Source: Bacteroidales bacterium (GTDB lineage Bacteria > Bacteroidota > Bacteroidia > Bacteroidales > CG2-30-32-10). From it: 37,310 bases of DNA. Below are positions 23,239-32,229 of the stretch, one piece after another. The stretch's first letter is position 1; each line of letters starts with the position of its first letter. The position numbers were made by a program, and so were the translations under genes. Below the pieces are notes generated by a model that saw nothing but the letters and a program-made list of their open reading frames with translations, did not search any database and was not told where the DNA came from. The stretch is from contig DAOQAK010000026.1 of assembly GCA_035353855.1 (NCBI GenBank), forward strand, positions 15,625 through 52,934, in the 5' to 3' direction.

Positions 23239-24321
23239 TTATTTGTTTTCATTTTCAGGTAATGACCAGAAAGTGCTTCCCGGAATCGAAAGCCCCATCT
23301 TATACTCAGGTCGTATTGTATTTAAAATATTCGGACGAGTAATATTGGGTAGTACATGAACATCATAAATTTCTTCAACAGATGTATTGTAAATTAGTTC
23401 TCCGATAATTTTTCCGGTACTGAGTTGTAAAATGCAAACTCCTGTATTCATAGGCTTTTCGGCTATTTCAAGCTTTGAAAAAGTGGATGAACTTTTCCTG
23501 AGTTTTGATAAACCAATAAATAAATAATCATTGTAATGTGCCATTCCGCGGACAAACCCATTCATTTTAGCAATTACTTCATAATTTCTTTTTTCAATAT
23601 TTATTTTAACCAACTCTGAAGTTGCCGATAGAAGAAGATAAATTTCACCATTAATCATTCTTGGAGAATGAGGCATAGGAAGGTTTTCGATAATTGTTTC
23701 ATTTTTCTTAATATCGAAAAGTATTCCGCTTTTTGTAATATTTTCCCGCCATCCCTGAAATGTATCACTGTTGCTGAAACTTGTTGTATAGCGGGGTTCG
23801 CCGTCAATGAGGATCATTCCATTAAGATGGCACCTGTCTTCAGAAACTAATTTTGAAATAAATGGAGGCTTCCAGTAGGGCGTGAAATTATAATTGTCAT
23901 CGAAAGTTACTATACATGAGAAAAGTGTATTAACTGCAAAAAGTTTTTCGTTGCCCCATAACAAATCATGTATATCAACATTTCCGGTGTGATACGTTAA
24001 CCTTGGAGTGAAAAAAGCATCATAAGTTTTTGGTTTTGCAGGATAATGAAAACCAAGTTTAGAAGAATTTGAAAAAACAATTATTTCATCTTTACATGCA
24101 ATTGCAATTTTTGAATTATCAGTATTTACGGCAATCCCCATAGGTTTTGAAAAAGTGCGGGGGAGTTGAACCATCGAGCCGTTTTTTTGTGGTGAAAGAA
24201 AAATTATTTTCCCAGCCTGGTATGTGCTGATAACAAGACTGCAATTCAGCCTTGATAAGAGCTCAACAACTTCAGTATTATAGGTGCATTGAAATGCTTC
24301 AGCCTGAGAAAAATTATTCAT
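23239..24321 (-). CDS. TIGR03032-like (DUF4915) protein
   Basis: A 360-residue protein of the TIGR03032/DUF4915 type: N-terminal S-L-V-I-S-T-Y-Q-A-G-K-I-I, R-C-H-L-N-G, D-T-F-Q-G-W-R-E and a later M-P-H-S-P-R segment, with beta-propeller-like strands throughout. The function of the family is unknown. No signal peptide is visible. It stands nine bases ahead of the FG-GAP gene, so the two may be cotranscribed. A repeat-like hairpin lies upstream at 24374-24424. Confidence 0.8.
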   Translation of the reverse strand: MNNFSQAEAFQCTYNTEVVELLSRLNCSLVISTYQAGKIIFLSPQKNGSMVQLPRTFSKPMGIAVNTDNSKIAIACKDEIIVFSNSSKLGFHYPAKPKTYDAFFTPRLTYHTGNVDIHDLLWGNEKLFAVNTLFSCIVTFDDNYNFTPYWKPPFISKLVSEDRCHLNGMILIDGEPRYTTSFSNSDTFQGWRENITKSGILFDIKKNETIIENLPMPHSPRMINGEIYLLLSATSELVKINIEKRNYEVIAKMNGFVRGMAHYNDYLFIGLSKLRKSSSTFSKLEIAEKPMNTGVCILQLSTGKIIGELIYNTSVEEIYDVHVLPNITRPNILNTIRPEYKMGLSIPGSTFWSLPENENK

Positions 24322-24373
24322 TAAAAAATGTTTAAGATAAACCTGTTGTACTAATTTAGACTATAAATATTGA

Positions 24374-24424
24374 ATGTCAGGTTGAGTTTATCGAAGCCAT
24401 ATTTCGACAGGCTCAATATGACAA
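24374..24424. repeat. Interspersed imperfect inverted repeat
   Basis: Bases from 24375 (TGTCAGGTTGAG) face 24423 back (TGTCATATTGAG on the other strand), with TTCGACAGGCTCA in the right arm. This GTCAGGTTGAGCCTGTCGAA-like string is a frequently dispersed repeat in bacterial intergenic DNA. The rest of the 180-base gap shows nothing else clear. Confidence 0.65.
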
Positions 24425-24501
24425 TTAATTATCAATAAAAGAAATTCAATAGCACAAAACGCTAAGATTAATGTAAAATTAAAAAAAATTAACAGACAGA
24501 A

Positions 24502-25638
24502 CTATTTTATTTTTTCAAAATCAGTTAGAGTAAATTCGGCAATCACTTCGGCAGGAATACGGTTGTTGTGTTCTATTATTTTTTTTCCTAACCGAACGAT
24601 GACCATATTTTCCTGTGGAAGCACAATGATGTATTGTCCTTTGATTCCGCGGGCATAAAAGAATTGTTTGCCAAATGCTTTTGCCTGCCACCACGAATAT
24701 CCATACTGTTCATTGATGTTTCCATCTTTTAATTCAGCAGGTTTTGTTGATTCATTGATATATGATTCGGAAACGATTTGTTTATTGTTGAACTTTCCGT
24801 TGTGAAGTGCAAGCAGTCCTATCCTTGAAAAATCTCTTGCATTGGAGTTAAAACAACAATAAGCTTTTTCCATTCCGTCTTTTCTGTCGAGGCTCCATAG
24901 TGCGCTATTTCTTGCTCCCAAAGGTTTCCATAATTTTTCGGAAGCATAATCACTCAATGTTTTTCCTGTAGCTTTTTGAAGAATATAAGCAAGCACCAAC
25001 TGATTTGAGCTTTGGTAATTGTAACGATACCCGGGTTCTTCAATGACTTTTAAATTTTTAATGATACCAGGAATATCATTTCCAAAATAAGCTTTTGCAG
25101 TTAAGCTGAAAGGATTGTTATAACTTTCTTCCCAATCGAATCCTGAAGTCATAGTGAGCAAATCGCGAATAGTAAGTTTTGCATTCATTCCATTTTTGTA
25201 CTCAGGAATAAAATCAGAGACAAGTTGATTGACGCTATTGATTTTTCCTTCGTCGATTGCAATTCCTACAAGTAAGCTGACAATACTTTTTGCAACAGAA
25301 AAAGAACCGGAATAAGAATTGGTATCATAACCATCCCAGTATTCTTCATAAACAACGGAATCATTTTTTATAACCAGGTAAGCAATGGTATTAAACTCTT
25401 CCAGGATTTTTCGAAATGAAGTATCAATTTTTATTTTGTTATAATTCTTTGCATCAGGAATGGGAATGTATGTTCCTGCCTGAATAGTCCTGTTGTCGAA
25501 AAATTTATAATCATCAATGGATGAACCGAAATGATAGAAAGTGCTGTATAGATAAGAATTTCCGGTTATAAGAACAACGATATTTATTATTACAATAATT
25601 CCAATGAACCAGAATAATATTTTTTTTAATATTTTCAT
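24502..25638 (-). CDS. Serine hydrolase, class C beta-lactamase family
   Basis: A 378-residue protein of the beta-lactamase/DD-peptidase fold. An N-terminal membrane segment (about 7-27) anchors it, probably facing the periplasm. The catalytic S114-V-A-K117 and Y208-Q-S210 motifs are present, and L-L-T-M-T-S-G-F-D-W matches the family. Such proteins act as esterases, peptidases or amidases; the substrate is not predictable. It starts 20 bases after moaC on the same strand, so it may be cotranscribed with the Moco genes, although no functional link is evident. Confidence 0.85.
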   Translation of the reverse strand: MKILKKILFWFIGIIVIINIVVLITGNSYLYSTFYHFGSSIDDYKFFDNRTIQAGTYIPIPDAKNYNKIKIDTSFRKILEEFNTIAYLVIKNDSVVYEEYWDGYDTNSYSGSFSVAKSIVSLLVGIAIDEGKINSVNQLVSDFIPEYKNGMNAKLTIRDLLTMTSGFDWEESYNNPFSLTAKAYFGNDIPGIIKNLKVIEEPGYRYNYQSSNQLVLAYILQKATGKTLSDYASEKLWKPLGARNSALWSLDRKDGMEKAYCCFNSNARDFSRIGLLALHNGKFNNKQIVSESYINESTKPAELKDGNINEQYGYSWWQAKAFGKQFFYARGIKGQYIIVLPQENMVIVRLGKKIIEHNNRIPAEVIAEFTLTDFEKIK

Positions 25639-25658
25639 TCTATTGAGTTGGTGGAGAA

Positions 25659-26114
25659 TTATGAGATGTTACTTTTTGTTTTTTCTGTTAAAGAAATTTT
25701 TTCGATCAACATTTTTTTGTCAACCGCTTTACACATATCGTAAACCGTAAGAAGTGCGACACTAACGGCTGTGAGAGCTTCCATTTCAACACCGGTTTGC
25801 CCGATGCATTTTACTTCAGAAATTATTTTTACTCCGTCTTTTTCAAGCATTGCTTTTACATCGACTTTCGTAATTTGAAGAGGGTGGCATAAAGGAATCA
25901 AGTCGGAAGTTTTTTTTGCGGCTTGTATGCCTGCGACTTCAGCTAACGTAAGTACGTCGCCTTTTTTAATATTATTTTCTTTGATGAGTTTTATAGCTTC
26001 TTTTGAAAGTTTAATAAAACCGGAAGCTTTCGCAATCCGAAGCTGGTCGGGCTTGAGGCCAACATCAACCATATTGGCTTTGCCTTTTTTATCAACATGT
26101 GAAAGTTTTTTCAT
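25659..26114 (-). CDS. moaC: Cyclic pyranopterin monophosphate synthase MoaC
   Basis: A 151-residue enzyme for the second part of molybdenum-cofactor step one, turning 3',8-cH2GTP (made by MoaA) into cPMP. Diagnostic segments are K-K-T-S-D-L-I-P-L-C-H-P-L and the long G-V-E-M-E-A-L-T-A-V-S-V-A motif ending Y-D-M-C-K-A-V-D-K. The start is the ATG at 26114; the frame also opens at a TTG 15 bases earlier. It follows moaA after a 73-base gap filled by a palindromic repeat. Confidence 0.93.
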   Translation of the reverse strand: MKKLSHVDKKGKANMVDVGLKPDQLRIAKASGFIKLSKEAIKLIKENNIKKGDVLTLAEVAGIQAAKKTSDLIPLCHPLQITKVDVKAMLEKDGVKIISEVKCIGQTGVEMEALTAVSVALLTVYDMCKAVDKKMLIEKISLTEKTKSNIS

Positions 26115-26135
26115 ATTAGAAAAATTCAAATTTTT

Positions 26136-26182
26136 ACCACTAAGACACTAAGGACACAAAGTTCGCCGCGGCGAACACTAAG
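26136..26182. repeat. CACTAAG repeat with embedded palindrome
   Basis: CACTAAG occurs at 26138-26144, 26146-26152 and 26176-26182. Between them, 26161-26176 is a perfect 16-base palindrome, GTTCGCCGCGGCGAAC. This composite resembles dispersed intergenic repeats of Bacteroidota. It lies between moaA and moaC. Confidence 0.8.
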
Positions 26183-26187
26183 AAATT

Positions 26188-26988
26188 TTATCCTCCGATT
26201 TCATTAAATTTATTTTGACTACTTGCGGTTCCGCATTCTGGTTTTAATTCAAGCGCCATTTCAATTGCCTTGTCATATCCATGTTCCCTGATATCGATTG
26301 AAATATCATCGAACAAACATGGCCTTAATTTTCCATTGCTCGATAATCGCAGTTTGTTACACATGGCACAATTACCGCCGGTTCCGCCTTCAACAACAGT
26401 AAAATGTCCTTTTGATAAATTCATGCGATGAATAAAACGAACATCAATGTTTTGTTTTTCACAGAACGCTTTCACGGCTACAGCATCGGGCTCTTCAGAC
26501 GATTCATCAATCACGCAATTGATTTTTATGGGAAGCAAACCGTAATTTTTTGCAGCTTCAATTCCTCGAAAAACTTTATGAATATCACCACCGCGAGTTA
26601 ATTCGTTGAATTTATTTTCATCAAGTGTGTCAAGGCTTATATTCACCCGATGCAATCCTGCTTCTTTCAATGGCTGTGCAAATTCTTCCAGAAGTATTCC
26701 GTTTGTTGTCATTGATAAATCCAGGATTCCTTTTATTTGCGAAAGTTCTTTTATAAAACTCACAACGCCTTTTCTTACCAGAGGTTCGCCACCTGTAATT
26801 CTGATCTTGTCAATTCCTTTATTGACGGCTATTTTAGTGAATTCAATAATTTCTTCGAAACGTAAAATCTCATTATGTCCAATCAATTTAATTCCTTCTT
26901 CGGGCATACAGTAGGCGCATCGCAGGTTGCAACGATCGGTAATTGAGATTCTCAGGTAATTTATCTTACGATTAAAGCGGTCGTACAT
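26188..26988 (-). CDS. moaA: GTP 3',8-cyclase MoaA, short form
   Basis: A 266-residue radical SAM enzyme that starts molybdenum-cofactor synthesis. The SAM cluster motif T-D-R-C-N-L-R-C-A-Y-C-M-P is at the N-terminus, and the second cluster C-A-M-C-x13-C is followed by L-F. It ends in the conserved Gly-Gly. It is about 50-60 residues shorter than typical MoaA: the stretch between R-F-I-H-R-M and the second cluster is replaced by a short L-S-K-G-H-F-T-V-V-E-G-G-T-G-G linker. The start at 26988 overlaps moeA by 17 bases. Confidence 0.88.
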   Translation of the reverse strand: MYDRFNRKINYLRISITDRCNLRCAYCMPEEGIKLIGHNEILRFEEIIEFTKIAVNKGIDKIRITGGEPLVRKGVVSFIKELSQIKGILDLSMTTNGILLEEFAQPLKEAGLHRVNISLDTLDENKFNELTRGGDIHKVFRGIEAAKNYGLLPIKINCVIDESSEEPDAVAVKAFCEKQNIDVRFIHRMNLSKGHFTVVEGGTGGNCAMCNKLRLSSNGKLRPCLFDDISIDIREHGYDKAIEMALELKPECGTASSQNKFNEIGG

Positions 26989-28147
26989 CAACAGGTTCTC
27001 CTTTTTTAATTTCACTAATTCCAAAAGGAATTATCATAATACCATCGGCAAAGCAAAGCGAATGAATATGTCCTGAGCCATGGTACTCAATGGTTGCGAC
27101 TTCACCATTTTCATTAAAAATAACAGGTATCCAATTAAGCCTGTCGAATTTTTTTCTTTTGAAATCAGCCGCAATAGGAAATTTCAAATTTTTTATTTCA
27201 CTGTTATTTCCAATAATTTTATTTAAAAATGGTTTCACAATCATTTCAAAAATGGTGAAAGTTGAAACAGGATTTCCGGGCAAACCGAAAATCCAGCAGT
27301 TATTGCTTACACCAAAAACAGTAGGACTTCCTGGTTTAACAAGAATCTTTTGGAACTTAATGTCAATATTTTTCTTTTTTAATATCCCGGGAATAAAATC
27401 AAAATCACCCATGGAAACTCCACCCGTTAACAGAATTACATCTGTTTTTTTAATGGCTTCCGAAATAATTTTATTTGTTTTTTCGGGATCATCAGGCGCT
27501 ATACCCATATAAACAGGAATGCAATTTAATTTTTTTATTTGAGCGATAAGCTGGTAAGCGTTGCTGTTCCTTATTTGCGAAGGTCCGGGAATTCCATTGG
27601 GTTCAATGATTTCATCCCCTGTTGAAATGACTGCAACTTTAGGTTGCTTTGTAACCATTGGTTTTACTACACCTACAGAAGCAAGCACTGCTATATGCTG
27701 TGGCTGAATAAGTGTTCCTTTTTTTAAAACGACTTCGCCTTTGTTTACATCTTCTGCTTTGTAAGCAATGTTATTTAACGTATCGGATGCGGTGAAACGA
27801 ATTTTATTTTCGGAAACTATTTCAGTTTGTTCAACCATAATCACACAATCGGCACCTTCGGGAACCGGTGCTCCGGTCATTATTTTTGAACATTGATTTT
27901 CTTTAATGATTTTTGTTGGCGCTTGTCCGGCTGGAATAATTTCAAGCACATCGAGAATATTTTTTAAATCACTGCGACGACAAGCATAGCCATCCATTGC
28001 CGATTTATTAAAAGGAGGAATGTTTATATCAGACTTAATATCTTCAGCAAGTATGCGGTTTAGTGAATCATTTAATGATACTTCTTCAATGCCAAGTTGC
28101 TTTACTGATTCTGAAATAATTTTATATGCTTCTTCAAATTTTATCAT
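26972..28147 (-). CDS. moeA: Molybdopterin molybdotransferase MoeA
   Basis: A 391-residue enzyme that inserts molybdate into adenylated molybdopterin. Family motifs run in order: N-K-S-A-M-D-G-Y-A (about 47-55), I-M-T-G-A-P-V-P-E-G-A-D, S-T-G-D-E-I, N-S-N-A-Y, G-G-V-S-M-G-D-F-D and G-L-P-G-N-P-V-S. Length is normal. It overlaps moaA and is separated from the upstream mobB-like gene by an inverted repeat, so it may head a moeA-moaA-moaC unit. Confidence 0.93.
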   Translation of the reverse strand: MIKFEEAYKIISESVKQLGIEEVSLNDSLNRILAEDIKSDINIPPFNKSAMDGYACRRSDLKNILDVLEIIPAGQAPTKIIKENQCSKIMTGAPVPEGADCVIMVEQTEIVSENKIRFTASDTLNNIAYKAEDVNKGEVVLKKGTLIQPQHIAVLASVGVVKPMVTKQPKVAVISTGDEIIEPNGIPGPSQIRNSNAYQLIAQIKKLNCIPVYMGIAPDDPEKTNKIISEAIKKTDVILLTGGVSMGDFDFIPGILKKKNIDIKFQKILVKPGSPTVFGVSNNCWIFGLPGNPVSTFTIFEMIVKPFLNKIIGNNSEIKNLKFPIAADFKRKKFDRLNWIPVIFNENGEVATIEYHGSGHIHSLCFADGIMIIPFGISEIKKGEPVDVRPL

Positions 28148-28160
28148 TACTTATTTTTAT

Positions 28161-28273
28161 TTCTCGCAGATAAGTGCAGAAAATTACGCTGATTTCCGCT
28201 GAGTTTATAATATTTTAATTGTTTATGTTCATCTGCAATAATCTGCGTTTTAATCAGCGTTAATCTGCGAGAA
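28161..28273. repeat. Long inverted repeat between mobB-like gene and moeA
   Basis: TTCTCGCAGAT at 28161-28171 pairs exactly with 28263-28273, and inner segments (ACGCTGATT, TGCAGA) also match imperfectly. The element fills almost the whole 130-base gap. It resembles dispersed intergenic repeats and might also attenuate transcription. Confidence 0.75.
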
Positions 28274-28277
28274 CATT

Positions 28278-28820
28278 TTATTTTAAAATCCATTTTCCTT
28301 TCTCGATTTCAATTTTTGAAATATCAAAATTAATAAATTCTTTTCCATTGAAATTAATAATATAATCAGCTAAATTAAGAACTTCTGTTGCTGTATTTTT
28401 AATTTCTTTGTTTAGATTTTTTATCATGATAAAAATATCTGGCTGCACCAATTTTCTTAAACTATTGGATTCGCAAACATAAAAAGAATTTTTATCAAGC
28501 ATCGGCAGAAGCTCTTGAAGCGCGATATTCAGGAATTCAGCTTTTGTATGAATCCAGAATGTTTCCTGCGCACCCGATGAAATCATACGATCGGTGCTTT
28601 TTTCTTTTCTGGTAACAGTATTTTTTTTAATGGTAAAATTTTCATTTAAACTTTCAATATTTCCATGAAAAGAGTTATCACCTTCATGAATAGTGCTGAT
28701 TTTAATTCCTGTAATTTTATAATTATCGCTGAAATTTTTTATAATGGATGATGCAAGCTCTGTCTTGCCCGAATGACGAGCTGTTGCACCGATGATTATC
28801 ATTCTTTCTATTCGTATCAT
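28278..28820 (-). CDS. MobB-like P-loop protein
   Basis: A 180-residue GTPase-like protein with Walker A motif G11-A-T-A-R-H-S-G-K-T20. MobB proteins assist attachment of GMP to molybdopterin. This one is divergent beyond the P-loop, so the name rests partly on its position directly upstream of moeA, moaA and moaC. An alternative ATG at 28802 would remove six residues. No mobA is seen in the window. Confidence 0.65.
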   Translation of the reverse strand: MIRIERMIIIGATARHSGKTELASSIIKNFSDNYKITGIKISTIHEGDNSFHGNIESLNENFTIKKNTVTRKEKSTDRMISSGAQETFWIHTKAEFLNIALQELLPMLDKNSFYVCESNSLRKLVQPDIFIMIKNLNKEIKNTATEVLNLADYIINFNGKEFINFDISKIEIEKGKWILK

Positions 28821-28964
28821 AAATTAGGACCTGAACAAAATTAAGGCTTTTAATTAAAATTAAAGAAAAATATTTTTCAAATTATTATTGCTATTAATTT
28901 AAAAAACTTTGAAGAGAATCAATTTATTTATCATTGCAACCTTATTAAGGTGTGTCATTAAAAA

Positions 28965-31265
28965 TTAAAATGAATAACCCAGCGAAGCAATGAAAAATCT
29001 TCCGGGTGGCAACAATCCTTTGCTGTCGAGGTGGATAGTGTTGAATATATTTTCGCAGGTTAATGATGCATTAAAACTTTTAAAGAATTTTTTAGAAACT
29101 TTTGCATCAAATAATGCATAGTCGTCAACCTTTATGGTGTTTTCATCATCTGCCCAGGTTGATGAAGCGTATTTGTAGATAATGCTGAAGTTAATAAATT
29201 TTGATTTGTAAATAATTCCAGAGAAAATGTGATGCAATGGAACATCAATTAAAAATTTATTGGTAAGGTCTTTCGATACAAAAAGAGTAGTGTCGAAATC
29301 TTTTATTTGTGAATGATTATAAGAGTAATTTAAAAATGCTGAAAGGTGTTTATTTAATGTGTAATTTGCAGCAAATTCAATTCCGTAAATTTCAACTTTG
29401 CTAATGTTTTCGCGCTTTATAACAGGTTGTTTTTTTGTTTTGGTTGTGTAAATAGAATCACCGGTTCCAACAAAATATTGAAAGTCTTTTCCAATAGAAT
29501 AAAATAATACGGGTTCAACTTCGAGTTTGTGATACTGAATAACCATGCCTATTTCAGCATTGCTAAGGTATTCCGGTTTAAGATATGGATTGGCAAGTTT
29601 AAAACCTTTGTTTACATCACCTGTTTTACACATATCGCTGAGTGTTCCTGAACGAAAGCCTCGCGAAACATTGAAATAAACAGAAAGGCTGTCGTTATAT
29701 TTATAAAGCAATCCTGCTTTCGGACTTAATGCATTCCAGTTTTTTTCAGTCAAAGGTTGCAGGTATGGCAACATGAATGATGTGGTAAAAGAAGGAGCAT
29801 CAATAGTAAAATCAGCATCAAAGAAATTTACTATATCATAACGCAAACCTATGATTGACTTCAACCTGTTTTTAATTATCTCTATATCGTCCTGTGCGAA
29901 TAGCCCGTAATAGTCGAGGTTTCCTTTGTATGTAACAGTATCGGTTGAAGTGTGATAAACATCAGAAGATTTTGTTTTCCCTAATTTACTGTCGAAACCA
30001 AAAGTGATGGTTTGATTTTTCTTAAATGGAAATGAAGCATTGCACCAGATACCTTTATCACCAGAGTCGGTGTAAGTATTCAGAAATGTATATGCCCCGC
30101 TTTGTTTGATACTTTCTTTTTGTGCATCATCAAAATCGTATTTGTAAAAAGCGGAAGCATAAATTCGGAACTTGCCAATAAGCCCGTTATACCTGGCCTG
30201 CCAGAACTGATATATGTCGTGGTAGTAATTTCCAAGCTCTTCAAAAATTTTTTTTCCCTGACCCATTGTTGCATCCGAAGCATCGTATTCAATTTCGAGA
30301 TTATTATTTTTATTGAAACTATAACCGGTGCGTAATGACCCATTGTTTTCTTTAAGATATGTTGCAACATCAGTGCTTTCGGCAATCGAATCGGGATAAA
30401 GAACATAGCCATCACTACGACGGATAAAGCCATCAGCAAGCCAATAAAAACCTTTATCGTTTTTTATTTTACTTCCGCTTAAATTAAGACTGCCACCGTA
30501 AGTGTTGTAAGTTCCGTAGAAAGTATTGACTTCAGCTTTAAAAGGTTTTGAAGGATGACGTGTAATTACGTTAATAACTCCGCCCATAGCATTACTGCCA
30601 TATAGCGAAGAGTTTGGGCCTTTGATAACTTCTATTTTTCTGATGTTCTCAGGGTTTATCCTGTTCCAGTTTGTAGCACCGCCATCGACAATGCTTGCTG
30701 GGATTCCGTCAATCAGAAGTAGAGTATAAACATTTCGATTCAATCCGCGCATGGTAACATCGCCAGTTTTGTAAAAAATTCCGAAGTGACGTGTAATGTT
30801 AATTCCTGAGATCAAACTTAAATACTCATCGGCTGTAACTGCCGGTATTTCCTGTATTTCGTCGCGTGTGATGATACCAACACTTGCCGGTAAATCTTTA
30901 ATTTTTTTTTCAGTTCGTGTTGCAGTTACGATTACAGAATTCATCTCATACATTCCTGAGATTAATTTAAAATTGAAATTATAAGCTCCGGCAGATGTAG
31001 TAATGTAAAGAGAAGTATCTTTATAACCCATCAACTTTACTTTCAGATTATAAGAACCTGCAGGTATTGAACTGAATTCGTAATTACCGCTGTTATTGCT
31101 AATGGCAGAAATATTAAGTTCTTTGATTGATATGGTTGCACCTTCCAGCTCTTCGTTAGATGAGGCATCAGTAATTTTACCATTAATGGAAACCTGTGAA
31201 TATGCTTCAAATACTGAAACAATGAGAAAGAAAAGAAAAAAATATTTTATAATTTTTATTTTCAC
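28965..31265 (-). CDS. TonB-dependent outer-membrane receptor
   Basis: A 766-residue energy-coupled outer-membrane importer. In order: signal peptide (about 1-23), carboxypeptidase-like regulatory domain (about 25-105), TonB box-like V-I-V-T-A-T (about 112-117), plug domain with M-R-G-L-N and G-G-V-I-N-V-I-T, then a 22-strand-type barrel ending in Y-S-F. It is not paired with a SusD gene, so a small metal complex or cofactor is more likely than a polysaccharide. It lies two bases after a lipoprotein gene and inside the molybdenum-cofactor region; molybdate, tungstate or a metallophore is a plausible ligand, by inference. Confidence 0.9.
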   Translation of the reverse strand: MKIKIIKYFFLFFLIVSVFEAYSQVSINGKITDASSNEELEGATISIKELNISAISNNSGNYEFSSIPAGSYNLKVKLMGYKDTSLYITTSAGAYNFNFKLISGMYEMNSVIVTATRTEKKIKDLPASVGIITRDEIQEIPAVTADEYLSLISGINITRHFGIFYKTGDVTMRGLNRNVYTLLLIDGIPASIVDGGATNWNRINPENIRKIEVIKGPNSSLYGSNAMGGVINVITRHPSKPFKAEVNTFYGTYNTYGGSLNLSGSKIKNDKGFYWLADGFIRRSDGYVLYPDSIAESTDVATYLKENNGSLRTGYSFNKNNNLEIEYDASDATMGQGKKIFEELGNYYHDIYQFWQARYNGLIGKFRIYASAFYKYDFDDAQKESIKQSGAYTFLNTYTDSGDKGIWCNASFPFKKNQTITFGFDSKLGKTKSSDVYHTSTDTVTYKGNLDYYGLFAQDDIEIIKNRLKSIIGLRYDIVNFFDADFTIDAPSFTTSFMLPYLQPLTEKNWNALSPKAGLLYKYNDSLSVYFNVSRGFRSGTLSDMCKTGDVNKGFKLANPYLKPEYLSNAEIGMVIQYHKLEVEPVLFYSIGKDFQYFVGTGDSIYTTKTKKQPVIKRENISKVEIYGIEFAANYTLNKHLSAFLNYSYNHSQIKDFDTTLFVSKDLTNKFLIDVPLHHIFSGIIYKSKFINFSIIYKYASSTWADDENTIKVDDYALFDAKVSKKFFKSFNASLTCENIFNTIHLDSKGLLPPGRFFIASLGYSF

Positions 31266-31267
31266 TT

Positions 31268-32179
31268 TTAATAAGGTTGCATTTTCACTTTAATCTCAAC
31301 AGTGCCTGCATCAGTGCCGGTAACATTAAGCACTTTGAACATTCCCAATTTATTTTTCGCTGTGCGGAAAACATAAATATCACCTGCTACAAGATTTTTT
31401 GCTTTACGTTTTGCCAGCGTTTCATTATAAGTCGCTATCAATATGCTGTCATTATAGAAGCTTTCAAAATCAGAAGCGCTTAGTGAAGTTTGCAGGTAAC
31501 GTGTTTCGTTTTTAACAGTCCAGTTTGTTAAGCCTGAAGTGCCCGGAAATACTGATGCATCTATGTTTGCATTAGGTGATGCAATGGTGTTTGCATCAGT
31601 TTGAATAGCGTCATAGAAATATAAAATCTCAATAGAATCCTGGATAGCATATGCCTGGTCTAAATTATAAACCAGTTTGTTTTTTATATCAAGAAAACTT
31701 CCAATAGAAGTATTGTTCTGAGCGCCTAAAATAATTGATGGAATTGTAACGATACTTCCAAATACAGAACTAGAATCAGCAAAAATATTAAATGATACAG
31801 AAGCTGAATTTCCGTTTTTATCGCGCACAATAAATGTCCACGTGTCTTTTGCTGCAAGACCTTTTATAATGGTTTTATTGATGTCGAGCGTGGAAACATT
31901 CATACCGGTATCGAGGTATGTTGTAGTTGAATTATTACTAACCTTAATAATGAAATTGGTGATATTCACATCCCCTTTTTGAGCAATGATGCCAACATTG
32001 TAAGTTTTACCAATTAAAATTGTGTCATCTTTATAAACAAACCCGCTGTCAAGTTTAAATGCAATAGTTGGTCCTATACCATCATCATTATTTTTTCTGC
32101 ATGAAAAAATAGAAACAATGAAAAGCACCGTAAACAGTAACTTGCAAAAGATTAGTATTTTGTTTTTTTTGTTATGCAT
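31268..32179 (-). CDS. Lipoprotein of unknown function, partner of the TonB receptor
   Basis: A 303-residue lipoprotein with lipobox-like I-F-S-C-R-K. An Ig-like strand region (about 40-140) with W-T-F-I-V-R-D-K-N-G-N-S-A-S is followed by a domain with N-W-T-V-K-N-E-T-R-Y and Y-N-E-T-L-A-K-R-K-A. No family was recognised. The start at 32179 is preferred because it gives a normal lipoprotein signal; the frame is open to 32230. It is two bases from the receptor gene, so it is probably the receptor's surface or periplasmic companion. Confidence 0.7.
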   Translation of the reverse strand: MHNKKNKILIFCKLLFTVLFIVSIFSCRKNNDDGIGPTIAFKLDSGFVYKDDTILIGKTYNVGIIAQKGDVNITNFIIKVSNNSTTTYLDTGMNVSTLDINKTIIKGLAAKDTWTFIVRDKNGNSASVSFNIFADSSSVFGSIVTIPSIILGAQNNTSIGSFLDIKNKLVYNLDQAYAIQDSIEILYFYDAIQTDANTIASPNANIDASVFPGTSGLTNWTVKNETRYLQTSLSASDFESFYNDSILIATYNETLAKRKAKNLVAGDIYVFRTAKNKLGMFKVLNVTGTDAGTVEIKVKMQPY

Positions 32180-32229
32180 GTTGTTACATAACGATTGGTT
32201 AAATATAAAATTAAAAAAAGAAAAGAGCA

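Noticed and set aside
28965..31265. SusC-type polysaccharide utilisation locus
   Set aside because: The receptor is smaller than SusC proteins, lacks a SusD partner, and no glycoside hydrolase genes are present.
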